DNA of 64,000 nucleotides from Agreia sp. Leaf283 (GTDB lineage: Bacteria > Actinomycetota > Actinomycetes > Actinomycetales > Microbacteriaceae): NCBI RefSeq assembly GCF_001422485.1, contig NZ_LMNF01000001.1, positions 441,900 to 505,899 on the forward strand. The letters run 5' to 3'. Position numbers and translations under genes: made by a program. Shown one piece after another: positions 29,074-37,593 of this stretch. The notes beneath the pieces are model-generated. The model was not told where the DNA came from. It did not search any database and worked only from the letters and a program-made list of their open reading frames with translations. The stretch's first letter is position 1. Each line of letters opens with the position of its first letter.

Positions 29074-30624
29074 TCAGAGGTTCAGACCGTGGAAGAAGTC
29101 GATGCGCGTCTCGGCCGCCTGTGGCGCGAGTTCGATCCGCACGACGGCACCGCCGGGACCTGCCGTCTCGGACTCGGGGAGCACGACCTCCAGGTACTCG
29201 CCCGAGCGAGTCCACTCCGGCTGCTCCCGCGAACCCAGGACCCGAACGTCGACGATCGGACGATCGAGAAACCGGCTGTCGGAGCCGAAGCCGCGGATGC
29301 GCATCCGCCCGTCAGCCGGACGGACGAGCCCGATGCCGTAGACGTAGTCGTGGCCGACCTCGGTCATCGTCGTGAAGCGGATGTCCTCCGCGGTGTACAC
29401 GGCCGCGGCGGCGTCGGTGAACGATCCGGCTGCGGGAGCCGTGGGGCCCTCACCGAACACGACCCATGGGCTGGAACCGTAGATCGCCTCGCCGTGCACG
29501 GCCAGCCAGTCGCCGACCGCCTCCAGCAACGCGGCCTCCTCCTCGGGGATGGTCCCGTCGGGGCGCGGACCGACGTTCAGCAGCAGATTGCCGTTCTTCG
29601 CGACCACATCGACGAGCTCCTGGATGAGCTCGGACGCGTCTTTGTAGTCGTGCCCCTCCACCCAGCTCCACGACGTGCGAGACACCGATGTGTCGTTCTG
29701 CCAGACGTCGGGCCGGATGCCGCCCATCGTGCCGCGCTCGATGTCCAGAACCGCAGAACCCGGCGCGAACGACTCCCATTTGTAGTTGATGACGACCTCG
29801 CGCCCCCACTCCGCCGCCCGGTTGTAGTAGTAGGCGGCGAGCCTCCGAACGTAGGGATCGAACGAGGGCTCCTCGATGCCGGTGTCGAAGTACAGGATCT
29901 GCGGGCGGTAGGAGTCGATGATCTCCACCGTGCGCAGCAGCCAGTCCTCGAGGAACCGCTCGGTGGGGTTCATCTCCTTGCGCAGCGCGGGGCCGTACAG
30001 GTCGGCGTAGGCGGGATCGCGCACGTCGGAGTCGAACTCCGCTCCCCCGTTCATGAAGAACCAGTGTTCAGCCCTGTGGGTCGATGCGCCCGAGATCAGC
30101 CAGGCCTGGTCGACCGCCGTCAGGAGGTCTCCCATCACGTCGCGCTCCGGGCCCACCTGCGTCACTTTCCAGCGCGAGCGCGCGGTGTCGTACATGGCGT
30201 AACCGTCGTGGTGCTCGGCAACCGGCACCACGAACTGCGCGCCCGCGCGCTTGAACAGCGCGACCCACTCCTCCGGGTCGAAGCGCTCCATACCGAAGTG
30301 CGGAAGGAAATCCTTGTACCCGAATCGATCGTGCGGTCCGTAGGTCGCCACGTGATGCTCGAACGCGGGTGTGCCGCGGCGATACATCGTGCGGGGGTAC
30401 CACTCGTTTCCGAACGCCGGCACCGAGAAGGCTCCCCAGTGCAGGAAGATGCCGAACTTGGCGTCGCGGTACCACTGCGGGGCGCGATAACGCGACAGCG
30501 ATTCCCAGGTGGCGTCGTACGGCCCGGCTTCGATGACGGCATCCACCATCGCGAGCGCCGGACGGTTGTCCGACACGTCGACCGGCGCAGGCAGGGTCTT
30601 GGGGTCAAGCGGTTCGAGGTTCAC
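29074..30624 (-). CDS. GH29 alpha-L-fucosidase
   Basis: The 516-residue protein has the GH29 features WYRDAKFGIFLHWGAFSVPAFGNEWYPRTMY, FKRAGAQFVVPVAEHHDGYAMYDTARSRW, HRAEHWFFMNGG, and the nucleophile Asp region QILYFDTGIEEP, then a C-terminal beta domain. It hydrolyses terminal alpha-L-fucosyl linkages. No signal peptide is seen, so it acts on imported oligosaccharides. The GTG at 30624 follows GGAGACGT; a GTG at 30648 would add eight residues. It follows the permease genes by about 28 nt. Confidence 0.93.
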   Translation of the reverse strand: MNLEPLDPKTLPAPVDVSDNRPALAMVDAVIEAGPYDATWESLSRYRAPQWYRDAKFGIFLHWGAFSVPAFGNEWYPRTMYRRGTPAFEHHVATYGPHDRFGYKDFLPHFGMERFDPEEWVALFKRAGAQFVVPVAEHHDGYAMYDTARSRWKVTQVGPERDVMGDLLTAVDQAWLISGASTHRAEHWFFMNGGAEFDSDVRDPAYADLYGPALRKEMNPTERFLEDWLLRTVEIIDSYRPQILYFDTGIEEPSFDPYVRRLAAYYYNRAAEWGREVVINYKWESFAPGSAVLDIERGTMGGIRPDVWQNDTSVSRTSWSWVEGHDYKDASELIQELVDVVAKNGNLLLNVGPRPDGTIPEEEAALLEAVGDWLAVHGEAIYGSSPWVVFGEGPTAPAAGSFTDAAAAVYTAEDIRFTTMTEVGHDYVYGIGLVRPADGRMRIRGFGSDSRFLDRPIVDVRVLGSREQPEWTRSGEYLEVVLPESETAGPGGAVVRIELAPQAAETRIDFFHGLNL

Positions 30625-30652
30625 ACGTCTCCGTTCATAGCGGCTCACCGGA

Positions 30653-31522
30653 TCACCGGCCGCCGAAGGCGCCCGCGCCGATCGCGGCCACCAGTTGTCT
30701 CTGGGCTATGGCGACCACGACCACCACGGGGGCGATCGTCATCATGCATGCCGCCATCAGCAGCTCCCACTGCGTACCCGTCTGCGTCGTGAATCCGGCG
30801 ATCCCGATGGGGATCGTCCATTTGTCGGAGCTGTTGAGGATGATCAGCGGCCACAGGAAGCTGTTCCAGCTGCCCAGGAAGGCGAAGATCGCCAGAACCG
30901 ACAGCGCCGGTCGCACGAGGGGAACGATGACGCTGATCAGGAGGCGCCATGTCGAGGCTCCGTCGAGGCGGGCGGCCTCCTCCAACTCCCCCGGGATCTG
31001 GAGCATGAACTGCCGGAGCAGGAACGCTCCGAAGGCGCCGAAGAGGCCGGGAATGATGAGCGCGAACCAGGTGTCGGCGAGCCGCGCCTGGTCGAAACCG
31101 AGGAACAGCGGCACGACGGCGACCTCGCTCGGCAGCGTCAGCGTGATGACGAACAACAGGAAGATCGCGCTTCGACCGGGGAATCGCAACCGTGCGAAGG
31201 CGAACGCGGTCAAGGTCGCGATGACCAGCGTCAGCGCGGTCGAGATCGCGGCGACGACGAGGCTGTTCAGGAGCAGGCGCCCGAAGTCGACCTCGGTCCA
31301 CGCATCCGCGAAGTTCGACCAGAGCACCTCCGAGCCGATGAAACTGATCTTGGCTCCGAACACCTCGTTGCCCGGCTTGAGAGCGGTGAAGAACGTCCAG
31401 ATCAGGGGGAAGGAGAACACGAGCGCGACCAGCCACGCCGCGGTGGTGTTTGCGGCGAACCCGATGGCCCGCCCCCGGCGACGCCACGAGAGACCCGGGG
31501 CCTGGAGCTTCTGATCAGTCAT
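30653..31522 (-). CDS. Sugar ABC transporter permease (MalG-type)
   Basis: The 289-residue integral membrane protein has six predicted membrane segments and the EAA loop EEAARLDGASTWRLLISVIVPLVRP that docks the ATPase. It pairs with the MalF-type permease, whose 3' end it overlaps by 8 nt. The transporter is of the CUT1 family and probably carries oligosaccharides that the operon's glycosidases then cut. No ATPase gene is present in the operon. Confidence 0.9.
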   Translation of the reverse strand: MTDQKLQAPGLSWRRRGRAIGFAANTTAAWLVALVFSFPLIWTFFTALKPGNEVFGAKISFIGSEVLWSNFADAWTEVDFGRLLLNSLVVAAISTALTLVIATLTAFAFARLRFPGRSAIFLLFVITLTLPSEVAVVPLFLGFDQARLADTWFALIIPGLFGAFGAFLLRQFMLQIPGELEEAARLDGASTWRLLISVIVPLVRPALSVLAIFAFLGSWNSFLWPLIILNSSDKWTIPIGIAGFTTQTGTQWELLMAACMMTIAPVVVVVAIAQRQLVAAIGAGAFGGR

Positions 31523-32474
31523 AGTGGACCCACTTCCTCTGTCCCCAGAGTTGGAACAGCGTGAAGATCGCGATGATCACGAAGAGCACGGTGGCGATGG
31601 CCGACGCGTAGCCGAGCTGATTGTTCGTGAAAGCGGTCTGATAGAGGTAGAGCATGATCGTCATCGTGCTGTTGCCCGGGCCGCCGCCCGTTATCACGTA
31701 GGCCTGGGCGAAGGTCTGCCATGCACCGATGACGGTCAGCACCGTGGTGAAGAACAGAGCCGGGCTGACCAGCGGCAGCGTGATCGAGACGAAGCGGCGG
31801 ATCGGGCCGGCGCCGTCGATCCGTGACGCCGCGATGACGTCGGGGCTGATCGAGTCGAGGCCTGCGCCGAGCACGATCATGTTGTAGCCGAACGACTGCC
31901 AGACCGAGACGCCGATCACAACGGCCAGAGCCCAGTTGCCGTCGCTGAGCCAGGGAATCGGCTCCAGTCCGATGGCTGCCAGAGCCTGGTTGACGACGCC
32001 GTCCTGCTGGAAGAGCAACCGGAAGACCGCGGCGTTCGCCACCATCGGCGAGAGGGCCGGGATCAGGAAGATCACGCGGATCCAGTTGCGGCCGGCGATG
32101 CGCGTCTTCAGCCACATCGCCATCGCCATCGAGATCGCGATGTTCGCCGGCACGTAGACGAGCACGAAGATCGACGTCACGATGACGCTGTTGATGAACT
32201 GCGGGTCGCGCAGCAGTCGTGCGAAGTTCTCCCCGCCAGTGAACTGGGTGCCTCCCAGCAGGGTCGAGTCGGAGAATCCGAGGATCAGCGACGCGACCTG
32301 CGGTATGACGATGAACACCGCGAGCCCGATGAGGCCGGGGAGGACGAAAGCCCACCCGACCCATCGGGGGCCCCCGAGGGGCCGGCGGCGAAGCCGGCCC
32401 TTCGGGCGACCCGGTGGGGCGACGGACGCGTCGGCGACCTCTTCCTCCGGGCGGTCCAGACGCACGAAGGTCAT
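31515..32474 (-). CDS. Sugar ABC transporter permease (MalF-type)
   Basis: The 319-residue membrane protein has an Arg/Pro-rich cytoplasmic N-terminus, then six membrane segments starting GWAFVLPGLIGLAVFIVIPQ, and the EAA-like loop IAASRIDGAGPIRRFVSITLPLVSP. Its start overlaps the stop of the binding protein gene by 4 nt and its end overlaps the next permease. It forms the transmembrane channel together with the MalG-type partner. Confidence 0.9.
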   Translation of the reverse strand: MTFVRLDRPEEEVADASVAPPGRPKGRLRRRPLGGPRWVGWAFVLPGLIGLAVFIVIPQVASLILGFSDSTLLGGTQFTGGENFARLLRDPQFINSVIVTSIFVLVYVPANIAISMAMAMWLKTRIAGRNWIRVIFLIPALSPMVANAAVFRLLFQQDGVVNQALAAIGLEPIPWLSDGNWALAVVIGVSVWQSFGYNMIVLGAGLDSISPDVIAASRIDGAGPIRRFVSITLPLVSPALFFTTVLTVIGAWQTFAQAYVITGGGPGNSTMTIMLYLYQTAFTNNQLGYASAIATVLFVIIAIFTLFQLWGQRKWVHYD

Positions 32475-33742
32475 TGCGCGAGGCCGGCCTTCACCTGCTG
32501 CAGCACTTCATCGACCGTGCTCTTACCCGAGAAGGCGTCGACCTCGTACTGCGTCAGGAGCGTGTCGAGCTCGGCCTGGTTCGCCGGTACCGGCGAGGGC
32601 GTCGCGTCACCGGTCATCTGTTCGATGACCGTGGCGAACTCCGGCGATCCGGCGTTCTCCGACCAGGCATCCAGGGCGTCGAGCCGCGCCGGCACGGAGG
32701 CCTGCGACTTGGTCACGAACTCGAGTCCGCTCTTGCTCGTCATCGCCTCGATGGCTTCGAACGCCTTCTGCTTGTCACCGCAGGTCTTCGTGATGCCGAA
32801 GCCCGATCCGCCGATGAACCCCTTGGAGGCACCGTTCTTGCTCGGAATGACGGCGATGCCGACGTTGTCTTTACCGAGAGACTCCTGCGCGTGCTGCAGA
32901 TCCCACAGCCCCTGCATCTCCATGGCCGCCTGGCCCGTGTTGAATGCGTCGATGTCGGGGAAGGTTCCGCCCGCGGCCGCCTCGAGCGGCTTCGCGACCT
33001 TGTACTTGTTCGACAGGTCGACGAGCAGCTGCAGCGCGTCCTTGAAGTTCGGGTCGTCGAGCAGTGGACCGTCCTCATCGGCCCACGGGTGGCCGTCGGC
33101 CGCCATGAGGGTGGCGATGGGGTTGGACGCCTGGGGAATCGCGAACCCGTACACGCCGTCCTTCGTGGTCGCCTTCGCCGCCGCGATGAATTCGTCGGTC
33201 GTCCAGTCGTTGGTCGGTTCGGCCACGCCGGCGTCCTTGAACATCTGCTTGTTGTAGAGCACCACGGTGGGCCCGGTGTTGAACGGGATGGAGTAGAGCT
33301 TGCCGTCGACGCTGAGCTGCTCGAGCATCGCCGAGCTGTACGCCGTCAGGTCGAGGTTGTTCTCCTTCGCCAGGTCGTCCAGCGGCTCCAGCCCCTCGAC
33401 GTACTGGTTGACCCGGCCGTTCTGGAACGTGACGAGGCAGGGTGCACTGCTGCTCCTCATAACGGTGGGCAGCTTGGTGTAGTAGTCGCCGATCGGCGGC
33501 CCCGTGAAGCTCACCTTCATGTCCGGGTCGGCGTGCACGCCTCCGGCGACGTAGTCGGCCCACTGCTTCTTGTCGGCCTTGCCGCCGATCCAGGTGTACA
33601 TCTTCAGGGTGTCGCCGTCGAGGCCCGAGCTCTCACTGCCGCCTCCCGAACATGCGGCGAGACCGAGGGCGAGAACTCCCACGACCACGACGGAAACACC
33701 AGCGCGTTTCCGGCTCCTCGTGAACTTCCACTGTGCCTTCAT
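32471..33742 (-). CDS. Sugar ABC transporter substrate-binding lipoprotein
   Basis: The 423-residue precursor has a basic N-terminus (MKAQWKFTRSRKRAG), a hydrophobic stretch and the lipobox LAAC (Cys31), followed by a Gly/Ser-rich linker. The mature part shows family 1 solute-binding features (LKMYTWIGGKADKKQWADYV, GKLYSIPFNTGPTVVLYNKQMFKDAGV, TTDEFIAAAKATT). It delivers an oligosaccharide to the permeases encoded downstream. It is the first gene of the eight-gene operon; the ribosome-binding site is AGGAGG-like (CAAGGAGGAG). Confidence 0.92.
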   Translation of the reverse strand: MKAQWKFTRSRKRAGVSVVVVGVLALGLAACSGGGSESSGLDGDTLKMYTWIGGKADKKQWADYVAGGVHADPDMKVSFTGPPIGDYYTKLPTVMRSSSAPCLVTFQNGRVNQYVEGLEPLDDLAKENNLDLTAYSSAMLEQLSVDGKLYSIPFNTGPTVVLYNKQMFKDAGVAEPTNDWTTDEFIAAAKATTKDGVYGFAIPQASNPIATLMAADGHPWADEDGPLLDDPNFKDALQLLVDLSNKYKVAKPLEAAAGGTFPDIDAFNTGQAAMEMQGLWDLQHAQESLGKDNVGIAVIPSKNGASKGFIGGSGFGITKTCGDKQKAFEAIEAMTSKSGLEFVTKSQASVPARLDALDAWSENAGSPEFATVIEQMTGDATPSPVPANQAELDTLLTQYEVDAFSGKSTVDEVLQQVKAGLAQ

Positions 33743-33764
33743 AAACTCCTCCTTGAGTATTTGA

Positions 33765-33778
33765 GCGAAACGTTACGC
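33765..33778. promoter_or_regulatory. LacI-type operator, downstream site
   Basis: GCGAAACGTTACGC has the pseudo-palindromic centre AACGTT typical of LacI-family operators. It lies just after the predicted start point of the operon, so a bound repressor would block transcription. Confidence 0.55.
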
Positions 33779-33787
33779 CTCAAAGGG

Positions 33788-33816
33788 ATGCTAAGAGGAT
33801 GGATAATCGAAGTCAA
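33788..33816 (-). promoter_or_regulatory. Promoter of the fucosidase operon
   Basis: On the minus strand TTGACT (33816-33811) and TAGCAT (33793-33788) are 17 bp apart, a good vegetative -35/-10 pair. The start point would be near 33781, about 38 nt before the binding-protein ATG. Confidence 0.6.
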
Positions 33817-33832
33817 GAGTTTTCGGCATGCA

Positions 33833-33844
33833 CTAAACGTTTCG
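33833..33844. promoter_or_regulatory. LacI-type operator, upstream site
   Basis: CTAAACGTTTCG contains the perfect palindrome AAACGTTT. It lies upstream of the -35 box, about 67 bp centre to centre from the downstream site, and also upstream of the divergent 33928 gene. Confidence 0.55.
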
Positions 33845-33927
33845 TTCAGCTCACCCACCCGCGTTGATCGTGCGCAAGGATGGTCTCATCGCAGCACCGC
33901 CGACGACCAGCAGAAGAGAGAGCAGAC

Positions 33928-34908
33928 ATGCGCATCGCCATCATCGGAGCAACAGGGCACGTCGGCGGTTATCTCGTGCCACGTCTTGTGGAGGACGGGC
34001 ACGACGTGGTCGCGATCACCCGCGGAACGTCTGTTCCGTACCGCGACGACCCGGCCTGGCAGAGCGTCGAACGCGTGATCGCCGACCGGGAGGCGGAGGA
34101 TGCCGCGGGCACCTTCGCCTCCCGCATCGCCGCGCTCGAAGCAGACGTGGTCGTCGACCTCATCTGCTTCTCACCGGAGTCCGCACGGCAGCTCGCCGAC
34201 GCCCTCCGCGGACGAGTGCGGCAGCTGGTGCACGTCGGCACGATCTGGACACACGGAACCCTCACCGAGGTTCCCGCCCTCGAGGACGCGGCCAAACAGC
34301 CCTGGGGCGAGTACGGCATCCAGAAGGAGGCGATAGAACGTCTGCTGCTGGCCGAGTCGCGAAGCGAAAACGGCCTCCCCGTGGCGATCGTGCATCCGGG
34401 GCACATCTCCGGACCCGGCTGGCCCGTCATCACACCGCAGGGAACTGTCGACCTCGAGGTCTGGCGCACGCTCGCGACAGGGCGCGAGCTGCTGCTGCCG
34501 GGGTTCGGGCTCGAGACCGTGCATCACGTGCACGCCGACGACGTCGCCCAGCTCATCCGGCTCTGCCTCGAACACCCTGACGAAGCGAACGGGCAGGCAT
34601 TCCACGCCGTCTCCGAGCGCGCCCTCACGCTGCGCGGATTCGCGGAGACGGCGGCGCGGTGGTTCGGCCTGGAGGCGCGGCTGCGCTTCGTGCCGTTCGA
34701 GGAGTTCAGCGCCTCCCTTGACGAGGAGCACCGCGACGCCGCCTACGAGCACATCGCCCGCAGCCATTCGATGAGCATCGAGAAGGGGCGCCGACTGCTG
34801 GGGTACGCGCCGGCGCACTCGTCGATCGCAGCCGTCGCGGAGTCGGTGGAATGGCTCCGGCAGGCCGGTCGTCTGGGCGACGGAGTTCCACCCGTCCGAC
34901 TCGGTTGA
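33928..34908 (+). CDS. NAD-dependent epimerase/dehydratase family protein
   Basis: The 326-residue extended SDR has the dinucleotide motif MRIAIIGATGHVGGYLVPRL at its start, HVGTIWTHG and a degenerate active site (YGIQKEAIERLLL, with Tyr-x-x-x-Lys as YGIQK). Such proteins act on NDP-sugars or free sugars; a role as a sugar dehydrogenase in the released-monosaccharide pathway is possible. The ATG at 33928 is chosen because the nucleotide-binding strand begins there, with AGAGAGCAG as a weak ribosome-binding site. It is divergent from the fucosidase operon. Confidence 0.8.
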   Translation: MRIAIIGATGHVGGYLVPRLVEDGHDVVAITRGTSVPYRDDPAWQSVERVIADREAEDAAGTFASRIAALEADVVVDLICFSPESARQLADALRGRVRQLVHVGTIWTHGTLTEVPALEDAAKQPWGEYGIQKEAIERLLLAESRSENGLPVAIVHPGHISGPGWPVITPQGTVDLEVWRTLATGRELLLPGFGLETVHHVHADDVAQLIRLCLEHPDEANGQAFHAVSERALTLRGFAETAARWFGLEARLRFVPFEEFSASLDEEHRDAAYEHIARSHSMSIEKGRRLLGYAPAHSSIAAVAESVEWLRQAGRLGDGVPPVRLG

Positions 34909-34940
34909 GACGCAGCGGGATCGACAGCAAGACACTTTCG

Positions 34941-34954
34941 GTCGAAACGATTCG
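34941..34954. promoter_or_regulatory. Operator-like site upstream of the LacI gene
   Basis: GTCGAAACGATTCG contains the pseudo-palindrome CGAA-A-CG-A-TTCG. The identical 14-mer is found at 37563-37576 ahead of the GH13 gene. It is a candidate LacI-family site, for autoregulation or for a second regulator. Confidence 0.5.
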
Positions 34955-35048
34955 TACGGCTCCGGCGCTGGATTATGCTGAGCGCAGGCGACCCTCGGAC
35001 ACCGGCGAATATTGGGGCCGCGGTGCCGACAACAGGAAAGACGGGGCT

Positions 35049-36053
35049 GTGACGACATACAAGGACATCCAGCGGGCCACCGGACTGTCACTCGCCACGA
35101 TCTCCAAGTACTTCAACGGGCGAAACGTTCTGGCAGCCAATCGCGAAGCCATCGAGTCGGCGGCCCGCGACCTCGACTTCCGCCCCAATCAGCATGCTCG
35201 GATGCTGCGGTCGCGACGGTCACGGACGGTCGGTGTGCTGCTGCCTGCACTCGACAACGACTTCCACCTCACCATCGTCGCGGGCGTCGAGGAAGCGCTC
35301 CGCCCGCGCGGGATCAGCGTCATCGTGGCAGCCAGTCCCGACCCGAGCGACGACCCCGTGAACCTGCTGATGGACCGGATGGTCGACGGAATCATCGCGA
35401 TCACCTCACCGCACGACGTGCGCGCACTGAGTGCCGCGGCGGCGCGAGTGCCTGTCGTGATGGTCGACTGGTACATCGACGATCTCTACGCAGACGGCGT
35501 CTTCCTCGACAACGTGGCAGCAGGAGCTCTCGGCGCCCGACATCTCCTCGATCATGGTCACCGTCGTATCGGATTCGTCGGCGGCGAACCGATCGTCTCC
35601 TCGATGCGCCTGCGGACCGAAGGATTCGAGCGCGCGCTGGCCTCCGACGGAGTGGAGGTGGACCCGGCGTTGGAGCGCTTCGAGCCATTGACGATCGAGG
35701 CAGGCTATCGAGCCACGCAGGAGCTCCTCGCTCTCCGGCCTCGCCCCACCGGCCTGTTCACCGCGAACTACGAGCTCACCCTGGGCGCTGTGACCGCCGT
35801 GAACGACTCCGGGCTGCGCATCGGCCGCGACATCTCGGTGGTCGGGTTCGACAGTCGCGAGCTCGCCCAGGCGCTCGTGCCGAAACTGACCGTCATCGTG
35901 CAGCCGACCCGCAAGATCGCCAGGCACGCGGCCCGCCTCATCGCCGATCACATCGAGTCGCCGAGCGATCGACCCGAACCGAAGATCGAATACCTCGACG
36001 CCCACCTCATCCCCGGCGCCTCCGTGACGCGCCTCGATGACAGAGACGACTGA
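35049..36053 (+). CDS. LacI family transcriptional regulator
   Basis: The 334-residue protein has an N-terminal helix-turn-helix (TTYKDIQRATGLSLATISKYFNGRNVLAANREAIESAARDLDFRPNQHARML) with hinge helix, then a periplasmic-binding-like effector domain (VGVLLPALDNDFHLTIVAGVEEAL; GHRRIGFVGGEP; DISVVGFDSRELAQAL). The recognition helix reads TISKYFNG, where most LacI proteins have TVSRVLNG, so its operator may differ somewhat from the usual. The GTG at 35049 fits the domain start. It is probably the local repressor of the divergent glycosidase operon. Confidence 0.9.
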   Translation: MTTYKDIQRATGLSLATISKYFNGRNVLAANREAIESAARDLDFRPNQHARMLRSRRSRTVGVLLPALDNDFHLTIVAGVEEALRPRGISVIVAASPDPSDDPVNLLMDRMVDGIIAITSPHDVRALSAAAARVPVVMVDWYIDDLYADGVFLDNVAAGALGARHLLDHGHRRIGFVGGEPIVSSMRLRTEGFERALASDGVEVDPALERFEPLTIEAGYRATQELLALRPRPTGLFTANYELTLGAVTAVNDSGLRIGRDISVVGFDSRELAQALVPKLTVIVQPTRKIARHAARLIADHIESPSDRPEPKIEYLDAHLIPGASVTRLDDRDD

Positions 36054-36095
36054 TGCGCCCGAGCTGCGCCCCAGCAGACCGCTAGCGTTGGCCGC

Positions 36096-37094
36096 ATGAC
36101 TGATCTCCGCCAGACAACGCCGTTCGGCCGCACCGGATTCGACGTGAGCCCGCTCGCCCTCGGTACCTCGTCGTGGGGCCAGCTGCGCGAAGGCGAGTCG
36201 GGCGACGAGCGCGATGCGCGCATCCGCGAGGTCGCCGAGGCCTTCTTCGCCGGGACGCTCGAGACCACCCTGCTCGACACCTCGAACATGTACGGACCGA
36301 CGGACGCCGGGCACCTCTCCGAGCTTTTCGCGGGGCAGGCCCTGGCGCAGGCGGCGGGCCCGGATGTCGGGGGCGGGCGTGCAGCATCCGGTCTCGTCAT
36401 ACAGACCAAGCTCGACCGCGACGTGGCCAACGACGACTTCAGCGGTGACCGCATGCGCCGATCGCTCGAGGAATCGCTCTCCCGCCTCGGGGTCGACCGC
36501 ATCGACGTGCTCTACCTGCACGACCCAGAGGTCGTCGGCTTCGACGCCGTGATGGCGCCCGGCGGAGCCGTCGACGCGCTGGTGGCGATGAAGGAGCAGG
36601 GTCTCGCGACCTCGATCGGCATCTCGGGAGGACCGGTGGGCATGCTGCAGCGATTCGTCGAGACCGACCTCTTCGACGCCCTGGTGACCCACAATCGCTT
36701 CACCGTGCTCGATCGTTCGGCCGAGGCGCTGCTGGATGCGGCGACCGCGCGCACCGTGGGCGTCTCGAACGCGGCTCCCTACGGGGGCGGCGTACTGACC
36801 GGCCGCACGGAGTCGGCGGGAACGTACGGGTACCGCCCGATCAGGCCCGACATGGCGGCGGCACTGGAGCGCCTCCGCGCGATCTGCGACCATCACGGCG
36901 TCGCGATGAGCGCGGTGGCGCTCGGTTTCAGCCTGCGCGATCCGCGGGTGCACACCACGATCGTCGGCGCATCCTCGATGAGCAGCTGGAGAAGGGCGGT
37001 CGCCGACGCGACCGCCGCGGCGGCCGTACCCGAGAGCCTGTGGGCCGAACTCGCCGACCTGACCCACGGCATCCGACCCCACGACGCCGACTAG
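36096..37094 (+). CDS. Aldo/keto reductase, L-fucose/D-threo-aldose dehydrogenase-like
   Basis: The 332-residue protein has the AKR tetrad: Asp and Tyr in TLLDTSNMYGPTDAG, Lys in VIQTKLDRD and His in VLYLHDPEVVGFD. Its opening (FGRTGFDVSPLALGTSSWGQ) and the segment NRFTVLDRSAEALLDAA are those of the branch that includes D-threo-aldose 1-dehydrogenase (L-fucose dehydrogenase) and L-galactose dehydrogenase. Beside an alpha-L-fucosidase and a mutarotase, oxidation of L-fucose to L-fuconolactone is a reasonable inference. No lactonase or dehydratase is in the window. TAGCGT lies 7 nt before the ATG. Confidence 0.85.
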   Translation: MTDLRQTTPFGRTGFDVSPLALGTSSWGQLREGESGDERDARIREVAEAFFAGTLETTLLDTSNMYGPTDAGHLSELFAGQALAQAAGPDVGGGRAASGLVIQTKLDRDVANDDFSGDRMRRSLEESLSRLGVDRIDVLYLHDPEVVGFDAVMAPGGAVDALVAMKEQGLATSIGISGGPVGMLQRFVETDLFDALVTHNRFTVLDRSAEALLDAATARTVGVSNAAPYGGGVLTGRTESAGTYGYRPIRPDMAAALERLRAICDHHGVAMSAVALGFSLRDPRVHTTIVGASSMSSWRRAVADATAAAAVPESLWAELADLTHGIRPHDAD

Positions 37095-37123
37095 CCGGCA
37101 CCCGCCGTTCCTGCACCCGCCCG

Positions 37124-37144
37124 TTCCCTGAGCCTGTCGAAGGG
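37124..37144 (+). repeat. Dispersed 21-bp repeat, copy 3
   Basis: Core CCCTGAGCCTGTCGAAGGG, 30 nt after the aldo/keto reductase gene and ahead of the tRNA pair on the opposite strand. Confidence 0.85.
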
Positions 37145-37146
37145 GC

Positions 37147-37207
37147 ATCCATCCGTCAGAAGATGCACCCACTTCCCGTCGATACAAGCATCGACTGACG
37201 GATGGAT
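37147..37207. repeat. Inverted repeat next to repeat copy 3
   Basis: Perfect 13-bp arms ATCCATCCGTCAG (37147-37159) and CTGACGGATGGAT (37195-37207), directly after the dispersed repeat. It could form part of the terminator of the aldo/keto reductase gene. Confidence 0.6.
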
Positions 37208-37244
37208 CGCACCACCCCCAGCAGGGCGACACCCGGGCAGCAAA

Positions 37245-37276
37245 AAACCCCCAAGATGGCGAGATCTTGGGGGTTT
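37245..37276 (-). terminator. Intrinsic terminator of the Met/Thr tRNA unit
   Basis: AAACCCCCAAGAT (37245-37257) pairs with ATCTTGGGGGTTT (37264-37276). On the minus strand it directly follows tRNA-Met and ends in a T-run. Confidence 0.8.
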
Positions 37277-37278
37277 CG

Positions 37279-37352
37279 TAGCGGGAGCGGGACTCGAACC
37301 CGCGACACCACGATTATGAGCCGTGTGCTCTAACCACCTGAGCTACCCCGCC
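37279..37352 (-). tRNA. tRNA-Met (CAT), elongator type
   Basis: The 74-nt minus-strand gene folds into a cloverleaf. The 7-bp acceptor (GGCGGGG with TCCCGCT) has G-U pairs at each end, the anticodon loop is CTCATAA and the T loop is TTCGAGT. CCA is not encoded. The acceptor lacks the unpaired C1 of initiator tRNA, so elongator tRNA-Met is likelier, although tRNA-Ile (k2C) with a CAT anticodon cannot be fully excluded. Confidence 0.85.
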
Positions 37353-37403
37353 GGGTGCCGTCCGGTCGGCCGGCAGCTCTCGCTGCCTGCCTGTGGAGGA
37401 CGG

Positions 37404-37475
<72 letters not shown>

Positions 37476-37562
37476 GTAGCCAGCGCATGACGATGAAGTC
37501 GCGCGTTTTGGCACCTGTAGAGAATAGCATCACAACACGGCCGCTCCGAACCGCTGTCTGGG

Positions 37563-37586
37563 GTCGAAACGATTCGAGGCTAGAGT
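37563..37586 (+). promoter_or_regulatory. Operator and -10 box of the GH13 gene
   Basis: The 14-mer GTCGAAACGATTCG (37563-37576, same as at 34941) lies 4 nt before TAGAGT (37581-37586), a -10 box 7 nt from the ATG. A regulator bound there would cover the promoter spacer. Confidence 0.5.
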
Positions 37587-37593
37587 GTTCGGC

